A DNA stretch of 64,000 nt from Alkalimonas cellulosilytica (lineage in GTDB: Bacteria > Pseudomonadota > Gammaproteobacteria > Enterobacterales > Alteromonadaceae): the NCBI RefSeq assembly GCF_036325985.1, contig NZ_JAUHLI010000005.1:62001-126000 (forward strand), read 5' to 3'. The number at the start of each line of letters is the position of its first letter. Positions within the stretch are counted from its first letter, which is position 1. Below the pieces are notes generated by a model. That model did no database searches and was not told where the DNA came from. It was given only the letters and a program-made list of their open reading frames with translations. Below are positions 26,710 to 36,582 of the stretch, in pieces. The position numbers and the translations under genes were made by a program.

Positions 26710-28008
26710 TTAACGCTCCCAGTAAGCTTCTTCCAGGCTGTCTTCCCGCTCTGGCAAGCCTTTACTAAGCCGGGAGGCGTACTGCACTAAAATTTCATAA
26801 CTGACCCGGTTGGCGTACTTGCAGATCTGGGCAAAAGACGAGTAGGCCAGATAAGGCTGCTCATGTTTACTCGACATAGGCTGCAGCTGTCGATGATGAT
26901 GATTAGCGGCCATATCATGCAACAAGGCCGCTAAGGCGCCATCGCCAGCGCCATTGGTATTGGCGATACGCTCCGGCCCCCCCAGGTAGGGATCAATGTG
27001 CGAATAGACTTTCAGCGGCTGATTGCAATCACGCCGGAGCATCGGCCGGCTGAATTCAAAACGGTTGAAATCGGCCAGACTGCCGGACTTGATGGGATGA
27101 CTGGTTTCGCGCTTTAATGCCTCATCGGTGTATCCACACAAATAAAGACCATCAGCACCGGCAGTAATCAGCACCATATCAACCCATTCCAGAATGGCCT
27201 CAGCAGCCAGCAAAGGGTCTTCGTGTCCGGTCAGTGCTTCTGCTTCCTGTTCATTCATGGCCAGAATTTGCACATGCTGACTGGCGGTGTGCTGAATCGT
27301 ACTACGCAGCTCCTCCACCAGGTGACGGGTACCCAGGCTCATCACCACCGGCACCTCCGCCTGATTGGCCAGTTGCAAGGTATGCTGCATGGCAGCAATG
27401 ATTGGCTGACCGGTGGCACGCAGTGGATAAGCACTCAGCACCAATGCGGAGGCATTGGTGACCAGCTCAGCCGGAATACCTGCTGCTGTTAACTGATCCA
27501 TATCCCCCGGATCAATCACAAAAGTACGCTCACCATCCGGCGTAATTAAGGTAATACCACGACCGACATCGCCCTGCACTGCTTGCAGATGGTTCAAATC
27601 AACCTTGCTGCTGGTATGACACAGATAATGGTAGGCTGGCGAGCCGAGGGTGATATTGGCCGACATGACCCCAAGCAACACCGATTTATCATCGGCCAGC
27701 ACAGAGTAATTGTGCACTGTATTGCCAATGGTGCCACCGGCAAAGTGATCGGAAATCGCCCCCAGGCTTAGCAACTGCTGATAAATGCGATCAGCTTTGT
27801 CGTGTTCGACCAGATTGGATAAACCTTTGCCAATGCCATGCTGCAACAAAAAGGCATCATCGACTTTGGCAACCACATCGACAATCACCTGATCCAGCCC
27901 CAGCACGTAAGTATCGCGCCTTGGGTCGACCTCAAAGCGAGGCAGCTCCGGCTTGGGAGCCGACACCGGAAAGTAGTGTTTAATTTTGCGATGACCTGGA
28001 AACTTCAT
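26710..28008 (-). CDS. gsk: Inosine-guanosine kinase
   Basis: PfkB/ribokinase-family enzyme that phosphorylates inosine and guanosine in purine salvage. The 432-residue length matches E. coli Gsk (434). It starts MKFPGHRKIKHYFP, typical of this kinase and unlike ribokinases. Other motifs are the nucleoside-binding GGTIGNTVHNYSVL and the anion-hole and catalytic base motif NTNGAGDGA near the C terminus. Single gene, with about 57 bases to yaaA upstream. Confidence 0.93.
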   Translation of the reverse strand: MKFPGHRKIKHYFPVSAPKPELPRFEVDPRRDTYVLGLDQVIVDVVAKVDDAFLLQHGIGKGLSNLVEHDKADRIYQQLLSLGAISDHFAGGTIGNTVHNYSVLADDKSVLLGVMSANITLGSPAYHYLCHTSSKVDLNHLQAVQGDVGRGITLITPDGERTFVIDPGDMDQLTAAGIPAELVTNASALVLSAYPLRATGQPIIAAMQHTLQLANQAEVPVVMSLGTRHLVEELRSTIQHTASQHVQILAMNEQEAEALTGHEDPLLAAEAILEWVDMVLITAGADGLYLCGYTDEALKRETSHPIKSGSLADFNRFEFSRPMLRRDCNQPLKVYSHIDPYLGGPERIANTNGAGDGALAALLHDMAANHHHRQLQPMSSKHEQPYLAYSSFAQICKYANRVSYEILVQYASRLSKGLPEREDSLEEAYWER

Positions 28009-28065
28009 CTGATTAGCTGCCTCTGGCGCGAAAAAAGGGGCGCTAGTGTACTTGATTGCCTGGCT

Positions 28066-28842
28066 TCAGGCTACTTCGTCACGCAGAAAAACCAATTCAT
28101 TGGCGCTGGACTCTCGCGCACTGTAATAGTAGCCGCCAGCACTGAAGTCTTTCAGCTGTTCAATGGTTTCTACCCGATGGGTGATCACATAACGGGCCAT
28201 CATGCCTCTGGCCTTTTTCGCATAGAAGCTAATCACCTTGTACTGACCATTTTTGCAATCTTTAAATTGCACATTCAGCACCTTGGCTTGCAGCGCCTTG
28301 GGACGCACCGCTTTAAAATATTCCTGCGATGCTAAATTTAATAGCAGCTCAGAGTCCAGCGCAGCGAGCTGTTGGTTCAACTGCTCGCTGATCCGATCCT
28401 GCCAAAAGGCATACAAGGTATCACCGGCCGGATTTTTCAGCCGGGTGCCCATTTCCAGCCGGTAAGCCTGCATCAAGTCAAGCGGCCGCAGTACGCCATA
28501 CAGGCCACTTAAGATCCGTAAATGCTGTTGCGCATAGTGCAGATCTTCGGCTGTCAAACTGCTGGCATCCAGCCCCTGATAGACATCACCATTAAAAGCA
28601 AATAAGGCTGGACTGGCATTATCTTTGGTAAATGGCAGCTGCCAATCGGCAAAGCGTGCCGCGTTGAGCCCCGCCAACTTATCACTTAGTTTCATCAGCT
28701 TAGCGATATCTACCGGGGTTAGTTGTTGGCAAATATCGATCAGTTGCCTGGCATCAGCCAGCATGGCCGGCTCGGTAACATCACTGATGGGTGATTGGCG
28801 TTGCATCGACAGATCTTTGGCAGGAGAAATCACCATTAGCAT
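28066..28842 (-). CDS. yaaA: Peroxide stress protein YaaA
   Basis: DUF328 protein that in E. coli lowers free intracellular iron during hydrogen peroxide stress. The 258 residues start MLMVISPAKDLSM, the family signature, and include FNGDVYQGL, LSGLYGVLRPLDLMQAYRLEMG and the FYAKKARGMMARY motif near the C terminus. No OxyR-like site was identified upstream. The neighbouring response-regulator gene is on the same strand 30 bases away, so co-transcription is possible. Confidence 0.93.
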   Translation of the reverse strand: MLMVISPAKDLSMQRQSPISDVTEPAMLADARQLIDICQQLTPVDIAKLMKLSDKLAGLNAARFADWQLPFTKDNASPALFAFNGDVYQGLDASSLTAEDLHYAQQHLRILSGLYGVLRPLDLMQAYRLEMGTRLKNPAGDTLYAFWQDRISEQLNQQLAALDSELLLNLASQEYFKAVRPKALQAKVLNVQFKDCKNGQYKVISFYAKKARGMMARYVITHRVETIEQLKDFSAGGYYYSARESSANELVFLRDEVA

Positions 28843-28872
28843 TCTATGAAATCCTCTTTTTCAGCGCTTGGG

Positions 28873-30519
28873 CTAGCCTGATGCAGCAGACGACAGCGTG
28901 AGCGCGGGTAACTTGTAATGAGCAGAAAGTTGCTGATGTAGGACAGCAAAACGTTGCTGACTAACCGGTTCCAGCTGACTTTGTTGTAGCGTCTGGCACA
29001 GCGTGGCGGCAGCGGCTTGCAATTTAGGGCTGGCTGGTAGGCTCGCCAGGGTCTGCCATAAGCTTAACGCTAACTGACTATTGCCCGGTACATACAAAAA
29101 AGCCTGCCATAACCGGCTGAGAGCCTGGTTCAGTGACTGCTCCCGATAATTCACCTGGCCCTGCTGCATCAAGGCTTTCGCTGTTTTCCATAAAGCAGGG
29201 ATCTGCTGCTGCCAGTGCTGACTGTAAGCCAGCTCAACAGCTCCGGTTAAATCGTCCGCAAAAGCATGGTGCAGCAATCGCTCCATCACAGCTTCAGCTT
29301 GCTTCACATCCGCCATCGCTAACTTTAACCATGCTAAATCGATGTTGGCTTCAACTGAGCAGCTTGCTATATCGCTCTGCTCTGCACTAGCCAGCCATTG
29401 CTTTGCCTGCTGCAATTTGCCTTGCAACAATGCGATACGGGCCTGCACCAACAAAAGTTCAGGTTGCAGTGCCTCGGTAAAAAAACGTTTTGGCAGCAGC
29501 TGCAACGACTCTTCAGCTTTACTCAGTAGTGGGCTCAGCTTCAGCGACTTGCTCTGCATGGCTTTTAACAGCAGCATGCGCGCCGGGTTTAGATAATGTT
29601 GTGCTGAGTCGAGCACACTATAACGATGCTGCTGGCTGGCTTTTTGCCAGCAACGAATGGCCTCATCCGGCTGCTGACTCAGGCAGGCCAGAGTTGCTTG
29701 CACCTGCAATACTTCGACCGATTGCGGTAGCGCACGGGCTAAATCCTGACACAGCGCCAATGCCTGCTCTGGCTGCTGTTGTCTTAAGGCCAGCCGAATG
29801 AGCCAGTCCAGTGCTTCAGGCCGTGTTTCTTCCGCTTTACTTAACACCGTTAGCAGGCTGCCTGCTTTTTCCAGCTCCTCAAGTTGAAACTGCGCTATGG
29901 CATGGCCTAGCAAAGCCCAGCTTAGCTCCCTGCTTTGCAATATCTGCTGATACAAGTGCGCAGCCAGCTTAGGCTGCTGATGGCGTAGCAATAACTCACC
30001 TTTTAAACGCAGTGCATAAAGCGCATAAGCTGGCGTTTCCCTGACCACCCGATCACACTCAGCCAAAGCTTCCGCTGGTGCGTCCGGCAAGGCCTGAAAT
30101 ACTTTACGAACCACCAGCCGCTGCTGTATAGCCCTGGCCAGTCGTTTCTCAAGTGTCAGATAGGTAAAGGGTTTTTGAATGTAACAGTCCGGTTGCCGCT
30201 CACACAAACCAAACACCGGCTGGCGCATCGTCTCAGCACTGAGTAGGACAAAACAACAGCCAGCTTTGAGTAGTTCACGCTTTTTTAATGCATCAAACAG
30301 TTGAGCACCATTTAAGCCATCACCTAGCTGAAAGTCAGCTAGAATAAAATCAAAGCTGTGCAGCTCTGCTTTTTCCAAAGCAGCCGAGGCATCAGCAACA
30401 GCGGTAATGTGTTCGAAACCAATCTGCTGTAGCATACCCCGAATGGATGCTCGGATGGGTTCGCAATCATCGACCAACAGAATACGTTTTGTTTGGTAAA
30501 AACTGCTTTGGAAAATCAT
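28873..30519 (-). CDS. Response regulator with C-terminal TPR-like repeats
   Basis: 548 residues. A receiver domain occupies about 10-135: the acidic pair DD in RILLVDDCE (12-20), phospho-acceptor D62 in ILADFQLGDG and K116 in YIQKPF. The rest (about 150-548) is almost all helical, with repeated 34-residue-like units rich in Ala, Leu and Gln (for example ALAECDRVVRETP, YALYALRLKGELLLR, ALAQCDLARALP-type segments), as in tetratricopeptide repeats. There is no DNA-binding or enzymatic output domain, so output is probably by protein contact. The ATG at 30519 is chosen because AGGA sits five bases upstream. No kinase gene adjoins it. Confidence 0.82.
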   Translation of the reverse strand: MIFQSSFYQTKRILLVDDCEPIRASIRGMLQQIGFEHITAVADASAALEKAELHSFDFILADFQLGDGLNGAQLFDALKKRELLKAGCCFVLLSAETMRQPVFGLCERQPDCYIQKPFTYLTLEKRLARAIQQRLVVRKVFQALPDAPAEALAECDRVVRETPAYALYALRLKGELLLRHQQPKLAAHLYQQILQSRELSWALLGHAIAQFQLEELEKAGSLLTVLSKAEETRPEALDWLIRLALRQQQPEQALALCQDLARALPQSVEVLQVQATLACLSQQPDEAIRCWQKASQQHRYSVLDSAQHYLNPARMLLLKAMQSKSLKLSPLLSKAEESLQLLPKRFFTEALQPELLLVQARIALLQGKLQQAKQWLASAEQSDIASCSVEANIDLAWLKLAMADVKQAEAVMERLLHHAFADDLTGAVELAYSQHWQQQIPALWKTAKALMQQGQVNYREQSLNQALSRLWQAFLYVPGNSQLALSLWQTLASLPASPKLQAAAATLCQTLQQSQLEPVSQQRFAVLHQQLSAHYKLPALTLSSAASG

Positions 30520-30732
30520 GGACATCCTGTGATAAGTTTCCCGGCATGAGCGGTGCTGGCTGGCCCATAACCGCACTATAGTAATATCGGCTGGTCTGCG
30601 CAATGGCTTTTACCGCAGCGCCCAAATCAAAACCGCAGGAAAGGCAACGGTTATGTTGTAATTTTCCTACATTAATTTATTATAAACGCTGAAAATCGTT
30701 TTTTTCGGCCTAAATGACGGTAATTAAACAAT

Positions 30733-31683
30733 ATGAGTACGCTACTTGATCAGCTAAAAGCCGTGACCACCGTGGTTGCAGATACCGGTGATTTGGATTC
30801 CATCGCTCAGTTTAAACCAGTCGATGCCACCACCAACCCATCCTTGTTGCTCAATGCCAGCCAACAGGCATCCAGTCAGTCCACTCTGAGTGATGCTATT
30901 CATTATGCCAAAGCGAAGGCTACGGGCAGCCAGGCGCAGCTGGAACTGGCCTGCGATAAGTTTGCGGTGGATATTGGCACGGCTATCAGCAAACTGGTGC
31001 CAGGCCGGGTCTCGACCGAAGTAGATGCCCGTTTATCTTTTGATACCCAAGCGACCATTGCTAAAGCCCGTCAGTTGATTGCACTTTATCAGGAAAATGG
31101 CGTTGGACCTGAGCGCGTTCTGATTAAAATCGCCTCCACCTGGGAAGGGATTCAGGCCGCCAGAGTGTTGGAGCAAGAAGGCATTCAGTGCAACCTGACC
31201 TTATTGTTTCATAAAGCCCAGGCCATTGCCTGTGCCGAAGCCGGCGTTTTTCTGATTTCGCCTTTTGTTGGCCGCATTTTGGATTGGTACAAAGCAGCCA
31301 CCGGCCAGGACTACACCGCAGAGACCGATCCTGGTGTTTTGTCCGTGCGGGATATCTATCAGTATTACAAACAGCATGGTTACGCCACCATCGTGATGGG
31401 CGCCAGCTTTCGTAACACTGGCGAAGTACTGGCACTAGCCGGCTGCGATCGCCTGACCATCAGTCCAGCTCTGTTGCAGGCGCTGTCTCAGCAGCAGGGA
31501 GAGCTGACCGTGCACTTACAGGATCTAGGTGCTTCATCACCACAGCCGGCAGCTATGACCGAAGCCGCCTTTCGCTGGGCATTGAATGAAGACGCCATGG
31601 CCACCGAAAAGTTGGCTGAAGGTATTCGTAAATTTGCCGCCGATCAGCGCAAGCTGGAGCAACTGCTCCAGCAGCAACTATGA
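30733..31683 (+). CDS. talB: Transaldolase
   Basis: Transfers a dihydroxyacetone unit in the non-oxidative pentose phosphate pathway. The 316-residue protein contains DATTNPS (31-37), the Schiff-base lysine K132 in VLIKIASTWEG, and TLLFHKAQAIACAEAG. It is 25 bases upstream of pgi on the same strand. talB and pgi probably form one unit linking the pentose phosphate pathway with glycolysis. Confidence 0.96.
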   Translation: MSTLLDQLKAVTTVVADTGDLDSIAQFKPVDATTNPSLLLNASQQASSQSTLSDAIHYAKAKATGSQAQLELACDKFAVDIGTAISKLVPGRVSTEVDARLSFDTQATIAKARQLIALYQENGVGPERVLIKIASTWEGIQAARVLEQEGIQCNLTLLFHKAQAIACAEAGVFLISPFVGRILDWYKAATGQDYTAETDPGVLSVRDIYQYYKQHGYATIVMGASFRNTGEVLALAGCDRLTISPALLQALSQQQGELTVHLQDLGASSPQPAAMTEAAFRWALNEDAMATEKLAEGIRKFAADQRKLEQLLQQQL

Positions 31684-31708
31684 CTAACCATCGCAGAAGG
31701 ATCCCATT

Positions 31709-33340
31709 ATGAGCGCCCCCTGGCAGGCTCTGCAGCAACTGGCTGCTGAGCCTTTTTCACTGCGTCAGGCATTTTCAGACGATGCTGAACGCGCCCAACG
31801 CTATCAACTGGCTGCCTGTGGCATTGAACTGGATTATTCCAAAAACCTGATCAATGAACAACGCTGGCAGCAGTTGCTGGCACTGGCTAAGCAGAGTGAG
31901 CTGTGCCAACTTCGCTCGCGTATGGTAGCCGGTGAAGCCATCAACCATACCGAACAGCGCAGTGTTGGCCATATGCGTTTACGCTTGCCGGAGCATGCGC
32001 TCACCACTTTGGATGATCAGGCAGTCGCTACCGAAATTCGTAGCTGCCGCCAGCAGATGACAGCGCTGGTCAATCAACTGCATGCACAAAGCTATCTGGG
32101 CTATCAGGGTCAACCGATCACCGATTTGATCTGGGTGGGAATTGGCGGCTCCCTGCTGGGCCCTCAAATGGCCTGCGAGGCGCTCAACCCGTTCAATCAA
32201 AGCCCGGTAAAAATCCACTTTGCCGGCAATATTGATGGCGCTGTGGTGCATGATCTCTGCCAGACCCTGAAGCCGGAAACCAGCCTGGTGGTGGTAGCGT
32301 CCAAATCCTTCGGGACCGAAGAAACCCGGCAGAATGCGCTGAGCCTGCGGCAATGGTTCCTCGACCATGGGGCTGATCAGGCTGCCATTACCCGGCATTT
32401 TTGGGCTACCAGCTCCAACATTCAGGCTGCGGCTGATTTTGGCATCATGCCCGAGCATATTTTGCCGATGTGGGATTGGGTGGGCGGCCGCTACTCCATT
32501 TGGTCGGCCATTGGCTTGCCGTTGGCGCTGCAGCTTGGCAATGAGCAGTTTGAGCAATTCCTGGCTGGTGCCCATGCGATGGATCAGCACTTCTTGCAGG
32601 CTGATCTAGCCAACAACATGCCTGTGGTACTGGCGCTGCTGGGGATTTGGTACATCAATGGCATGGGCTGTCAAAGCCAGGCCTTGTTGCCCTACAACCA
32701 TTATCTGCGTTTGCTACCATCTTATGTACAGCAACTGGATATGGAAAGTAACGGCAAACAGGTGGATCATGCCGGTCAACCGCTGCCTTGCGCCACAGCA
32801 CCCGTCATTTGGGGGGATGCTGGTACCAATGGTCAACATGCTTACCATCAACTGCTGCATCAAAGCCAGCTGGTTATTCCGGCTGATTTTATCCTGGCAG
32901 CTAAACCCCAGCATGCCCTAACGGATCATCATCTGAGACTGGCAGCGCACTGCTTTGCCCAAACGCAAGCGCTGATGCAGGGCAAAACCATCGCAGAAGC
33001 CAAAGCCGAGTGCCTGGCACAAGGCATGAGCGAGCAGCACGCTGCCATGCTGGCACCACATAAAGCATCCCCCGGCAACAAACCCAGCAATACCTTGCTG
33101 CTGCCAGAGCTGTCTCCCTTCTATCTGGGAGCCTTGCTGGCGCTGTATGAGCACAAGGTGTTTTGTCAGGGGGCAATTTGGCAGCTGAACTCCTTTGATC
33201 AATGGGGAGTAGAGCTTGGGAAACAGCTATCAGGCCCTATTTATCAGGCGCTTAATGGCAAGCCGGCTCCGTTTGACAGCTCCACCTCGGGCTTACTGGC
33301 TAGCCTACAAAGACATCTGACCAGTAGCAAAACAGGATAA
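31709..33340 (+). CDS. pgi: Glucose-6-phosphate isomerase
   Basis: Interconverts glucose 6-phosphate and fructose 6-phosphate. The 543 residues include GIGGSLLGPQM, the PGI signature DWVGGRYSIWSAIGLP, the active-site LDMESNGK and the C-terminal lysine motif NSFDQWGVELGK. Length is normal for the family (about 549). An AGAAGGA ribosome site precedes the ATG. Follows talB. Confidence 0.97.
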   Translation: MSAPWQALQQLAAEPFSLRQAFSDDAERAQRYQLAACGIELDYSKNLINEQRWQQLLALAKQSELCQLRSRMVAGEAINHTEQRSVGHMRLRLPEHALTTLDDQAVATEIRSCRQQMTALVNQLHAQSYLGYQGQPITDLIWVGIGGSLLGPQMACEALNPFNQSPVKIHFAGNIDGAVVHDLCQTLKPETSLVVVASKSFGTEETRQNALSLRQWFLDHGADQAAITRHFWATSSNIQAAADFGIMPEHILPMWDWVGGRYSIWSAIGLPLALQLGNEQFEQFLAGAHAMDQHFLQADLANNMPVVLALLGIWYINGMGCQSQALLPYNHYLRLLPSYVQQLDMESNGKQVDHAGQPLPCATAPVIWGDAGTNGQHAYHQLLHQSQLVIPADFILAAKPQHALTDHHLRLAAHCFAQTQALMQGKTIAEAKAECLAQGMSEQHAAMLAPHKASPGNKPSNTLLLPELSPFYLGALLALYEHKVFCQGAIWQLNSFDQWGVELGKQLSGPIYQALNGKPAPFDSSTSGLLASLQRHLTSSKTG

Positions 33341-33434
33341 AATGTCATCATGTTGTCACTCTGAACCTTTATTTTTAATAAAGTCTATGGTACACCTTTG
33401 TTGAAAATAACAACAACATCAGAGAGGCAGCTGA

Positions 33435-33614
33435 ATGGAAAGCTTCGAAGACTTACTGAATATGTTGGAACGTCCGGCGCACAAAGCGCGTGGTACGGGG
33501 AAGCGCAAATGGCGGGAAATCGAGGCCATGAAAGAGCGGCAGCGGTTAAAACGCGAACTGGCCGACATGGACTGGACCATTGAACCTGAACTGGATGACA
33601 TAGAGTTATTTTAA
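33435..33614 (+). CDS. DUF3545 family small protein
   Basis: A 59-residue basic protein, MESFEDLLNMLER followed by a helical core KRKWREIEAMKERQRLKREL and an acidic tail ending in DIELF. The RKWREIEAxKxRxRLKREL core is the DUF3545 pattern found mainly in Alteromonadales and Vibrionales. Function unknown. A GAGAGG lies about nine bases upstream of the ATG. It follows pgi after 94 bases and ends inside a perfect terminator stem. Confidence 0.85.
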   Translation: MESFEDLLNMLERPAHKARGTGKRKWREIEAMKERQRLKRELADMDWTIEPELDDIELF

Positions 33615-33652
33615 TAAAAACGCCCACATCGCAGGATGTGGGCGTTTTTATT
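33613..33652. terminator. Bidirectional terminator between the DUF3545 gene and ung
   Basis: A perfect 18-bp stem (AATAAAAACGCCCACATC and its complement) with the loop GCAG. The left arm begins within the stop codon of the DUF3545 gene, and the right arm ends 12 bases before the ung stop on the other strand. Confidence 0.93.
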
Positions 33653-33664
33653 GATACGCTCTGT

Positions 33665-34342
33665 TTACAGCTCTGCCTGCAAAGGCAATTGCCATTGAAT
33701 AGGCGTTTGTCCATGCGCCTTTAGTGCTTCATTGGCCTGCATAAAGTGATTGCAGCCAAAAAAGCCCCGGTAGGCGGATAAAGGTGAAGGATGTGGCGCT
33801 GTCAGCACGGTATGCTGCTGACGGTTAATCAGGCTCGCTTTGCGGATCGCATGCGATCCCCAGAGTAAAAACACCACATGTTCTGCCTGAGCACTCACCC
33901 CGGCTATCACTTTATCGGTAAACTGTTCCCAGCCCAGCTCACGATGCGAGTTAGCCTGATTGGCCACCACCGTTAACGCCGTATTCAGCAACAATACCCC
34001 CTGCTCTGCCCAGGCTTTTAAATAGCCATGATTTGGGATCTGATAGTCCGGATATTCCAGTGCCAACTCTTTGTACATATTGCGTAACGACGGTGGCACC
34101 GCTACCCCGGGTCGCACTGAAAAAGCCAAACCATGTGCCTGGTTCGGTCCATGATAAGGATCCTGCCCCAGAATCACCACTTTCAAATCGGCAAAGCGGG
34201 TTAGCTTAAAGGCCGTAAATGCCTCCTTCTCCGGCGGGTAAATCACCTGGCCGCTCGCCCGCGCTTGCTGCACCTGCTGCATGATCTGTTGAAAGTACGG
34301 CTGCTCTTTCTCAGCCCCGATTACATCCTGCCACTCAAGCAT
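33665..34342 (-). CDS. ung: Uracil-DNA glycosylase
   Basis: Removes uracil from DNA to start base-excision repair. Contains the catalytic water-activating motif GQDPYHG, followed by QAHGLAFSV, the NTALTV and LLWGSHA strands, and the Leu-loop motif APHPSPLSAYRGF with the conserved histidine. The start is taken at 34342 (MLEWQDVIGAEKEQPYF, 225 residues) because it matches other Ung N termini; an ATG at 34357 is possible. Either way the gene overlaps the thrC 3' end, so ung may be co-transcribed with thrABC. Confidence 0.95.
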   Translation of the reverse strand: MLEWQDVIGAEKEQPYFQQIMQQVQQARASGQVIYPPEKEAFTAFKLTRFADLKVVILGQDPYHGPNQAHGLAFSVRPGVAVPPSLRNMYKELALEYPDYQIPNHGYLKAWAEQGVLLLNTALTVVANQANSHRELGWEQFTDKVIAGVSAQAEHVVFLLWGSHAIRKASLINRQQHTVLTAPHPSPLSAYRGFFGCNHFMQANEALKAHGQTPIQWQLPLQAEL

Positions 34343-35621
34343 CGGGATCAAGCTCATTGAGTAACTGCTGCAAAGCCGCAAAGTCAGCAGGCAGTTCTTT
34401 GCTCAGACTGGGCTCGGCCTGGCATTTGGCCAGCACGGACGGTAAAGCAATGGGACAACCCAAAATGTTCTCGACCTGCTCTTTAAACTTAGCTGGATGG
34501 GCGGTGCCAAGGAAGATGCCGATTTCACCCGATTGCAACGAACGTTTTAGTGCCTTATAAGCCACTGCCGCATGTGGCTCACTGATGTAACCATCTGCTG
34601 CCAGCTGTCGCATGCCGAGCTGGGTATCGTCTTCATCCACCGCCACCGCCTCAAGCTCATGCCGCTGAATAATGCCTTGCTCAAGCAAAGCTTCTACCCG
34701 TGGCCAGTTGTTCGGCGCGCTGATGTCCATGGCGTTGGACAAGGTAGCTTGAGTGGCTTTTGGTAACCACTGCCCCTCCCGCCAATAACGAGGTACGGTA
34801 TCGTTGATGTTGGTTGCAGCCACCATCCGCTTAAATGGCAACCCCAGTGCTTTGGCAATCAGGCCGGCAGTAACATTGCCAAAGTTACCACTGGGTACGG
34901 CAAACACCACATCCTTGCGCCGCTCTGCCGGTACCTGAGCCAGAGCTTCAAAGTAATAGCAGACCTGCGCCAGTAAACGACTGATATTGATCGAGTTAGC
35001 CGAGTTAATATTCAGCCGCTGCACCAGCTCTTGCTGGTCGAACACTTGCTTTACCAGCGCCTGACACTGATCGAAATCCCCTTCGATGGCCACGCTGGTA
35101 ATATTCTCACCCAGCGTCGAAAACAGCTTTTCCTGCAGACTGCTGATTTTTCCTTTCGGGTACAAAATCACCACCTGCACGCCGGGCTGGCGGTAAAAAG
35201 CTTGCGCCACAGCGGCGCCGGTATCACCGGACGTTGCCGTGACAATAGTCACCTTTTGCTGTTGCTGCGCTTTGGCCAGCGCTTGCGCCATAAAACGCCC
35301 GCCAAAGTCTTTAAACGCCAGGGTCGGGCCATGGAATAGCTCCAGACAAAATACATCGGCTTTGACCGGGTGCAGCGGGGCTGGAAAAGTAAAAGCCTGC
35401 TGTACCATCTGCCGGATGTCATCCTGTGATAGCTCATCACCAAACAAGGCTTGCATGATTTCAGTGCTGCGCTCTACCAGTGGTAGCGCTAACAAGGCAT
35501 CACAATCCAGCTTTGGCCACTCGGTGGGGAAAAACAACCCTTGCTGCTGGCCAAGGCCGGTGCGGACGGCCTGCAAAAAACTCACTTGCTCGCTGGCTAC
35601 TTTTAAATTAACTAACTGCAT
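34335..35621 (-). CDS. thrC: Threonine synthase
   Basis: PLP enzyme converting O-phosphohomoserine to threonine. The ATG at 35621 gives 428 residues beginning MQLVNLKVASEQVSF, the normal family start. The PLP lysine lies in PTLAFKDFGGRF, the SGDTGAA phosphate loop follows, and PSGNFGN is present. It overlaps thrB by 10 bases and ung by a few bases. Last threonine gene of thrLABC. Confidence 0.97.
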   Translation of the reverse strand: MQLVNLKVASEQVSFLQAVRTGLGQQQGLFFPTEWPKLDCDALLALPLVERSTEIMQALFGDELSQDDIRQMVQQAFTFPAPLHPVKADVFCLELFHGPTLAFKDFGGRFMAQALAKAQQQQKVTIVTATSGDTGAAVAQAFYRQPGVQVVILYPKGKISSLQEKLFSTLGENITSVAIEGDFDQCQALVKQVFDQQELVQRLNINSANSINISRLLAQVCYYFEALAQVPAERRKDVVFAVPSGNFGNVTAGLIAKALGLPFKRMVAATNINDTVPRYWREGQWLPKATQATLSNAMDISAPNNWPRVEALLEQGIIQRHELEAVAVDEDDTQLGMRQLAADGYISEPHAAVAYKALKRSLQSGEIGIFLGTAHPAKFKEQVENILGCPIALPSVLAKCQAEPSLSKELPADFAALQQLLNELDPDA

Positions 35622-36568
35622 GGAATGGGATCCTTTACTGAACGCGCCCCAGCTGAGGCCAATCGACAAATATGCGTCATCGCATCCTGATTTTTTTCAT
35701 AGTGACTAGCCAGATAGCTGGCAGCCTTTGCGGCAACTTGCTCGGTTTGGCAAAGCGCAAATACAGTAGGACCGGCCCCGGATATACCGACATGAACCAC
35801 TCCCAACTCCATTAATGCCTGACGCAGTACCGGCAGCTCAGGCATCAACAAAGCCCGGGCGGGTTCTGCCACCACATCCTTCAGAGCGGCGATAGCTTCG
35901 GCTTCATCCTGGCAATACAAGGCCGAGACAAAGCGACTTAGGCCGGCAGCAAACTCAATACTGGTTTTAAGCGGCAACTGCGCAGGGATAGCTGCCCTGG
36001 CTGCCTTGGTCGATAAGGTGGTACCGGGGTAACTCAGCACCACCCGCCAGTGCTCAAACCAGGGTAAATCCCGGCATAGACGCTCACTACCTGGCAGCAT
36101 CAACTGCAAACCACCCAGATAGGATGGTGCCACATTGTCGTAATGCACCGAGCCACTGACCCCTCCTTCGGCTTCAGCCATCAACTGCAGCAGCTCCACC
36201 TGGCTTAATGGCTCTGAAAAATAGTGGTTAAATGCAAAACAGGCAACCACGATGGAACAAGCACTGGAGCCTAGCCCACTGCCAACCGGCAGCTCTTTGT
36301 AAAGGTGAAGATCCAGGCCTGGCAATGCTTTACCAAGCCGCTGCTGAAACAGCTGATAACACCGCAGAATGAGATTGTCGTCCGTGTCTGCTGGCAGTTG
36401 GTGCTGATACCGTCCACTCAGACTTAGCCTGGTGTTCGCGCATTCACCACGAATGGCCAGCACATCCCCCAGCCTCTGCCCATTGACTGGTTCAAAAGCA
36501 GCCCCTAACAAATCAAAGCCTACACTGACATTACCGGTGGATGCCGGCGCATAGTAACACTGTGTCAT
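35612..36568 (-). CDS. thrB: Homoserine kinase
   Basis: GHMP-family kinase that phosphorylates homoserine. The 318 residues show the GHMP ATP loop PVGSGLGSSACS, the N-terminal YAPASTGNVSVGFD and the C-terminal GISGAGPTVFAL motif. It lies 14 bases after thrA and overlaps thrC by 10 bases in the thr operon. Confidence 0.97.
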   Translation of the reverse strand: MTQCYYAPASTGNVSVGFDLLGAAFEPVNGQRLGDVLAIRGECANTRLSLSGRYQHQLPADTDDNLILRCYQLFQQRLGKALPGLDLHLYKELPVGSGLGSSACSIVVACFAFNHYFSEPLSQVELLQLMAEAEGGVSGSVHYDNVAPSYLGGLQLMLPGSERLCRDLPWFEHWRVVLSYPGTTLSTKAARAAIPAQLPLKTSIEFAAGLSRFVSALYCQDEAEAIAALKDVVAEPARALLMPELPVLRQALMELGVVHVGISGAGPTVFALCQTEQVAAKAASYLASHYEKNQDAMTHICRLASAGARSVKDPIPCS

Positions 36569-36582
36569 ACTAATGGCTCCAC

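Noticed and set aside
33341..33434. CTTTATTtttAATAAAG hairpin after pgi as a terminator
   Set aside because: Only seven A/T pairs and no clear T tract; too weak to call.
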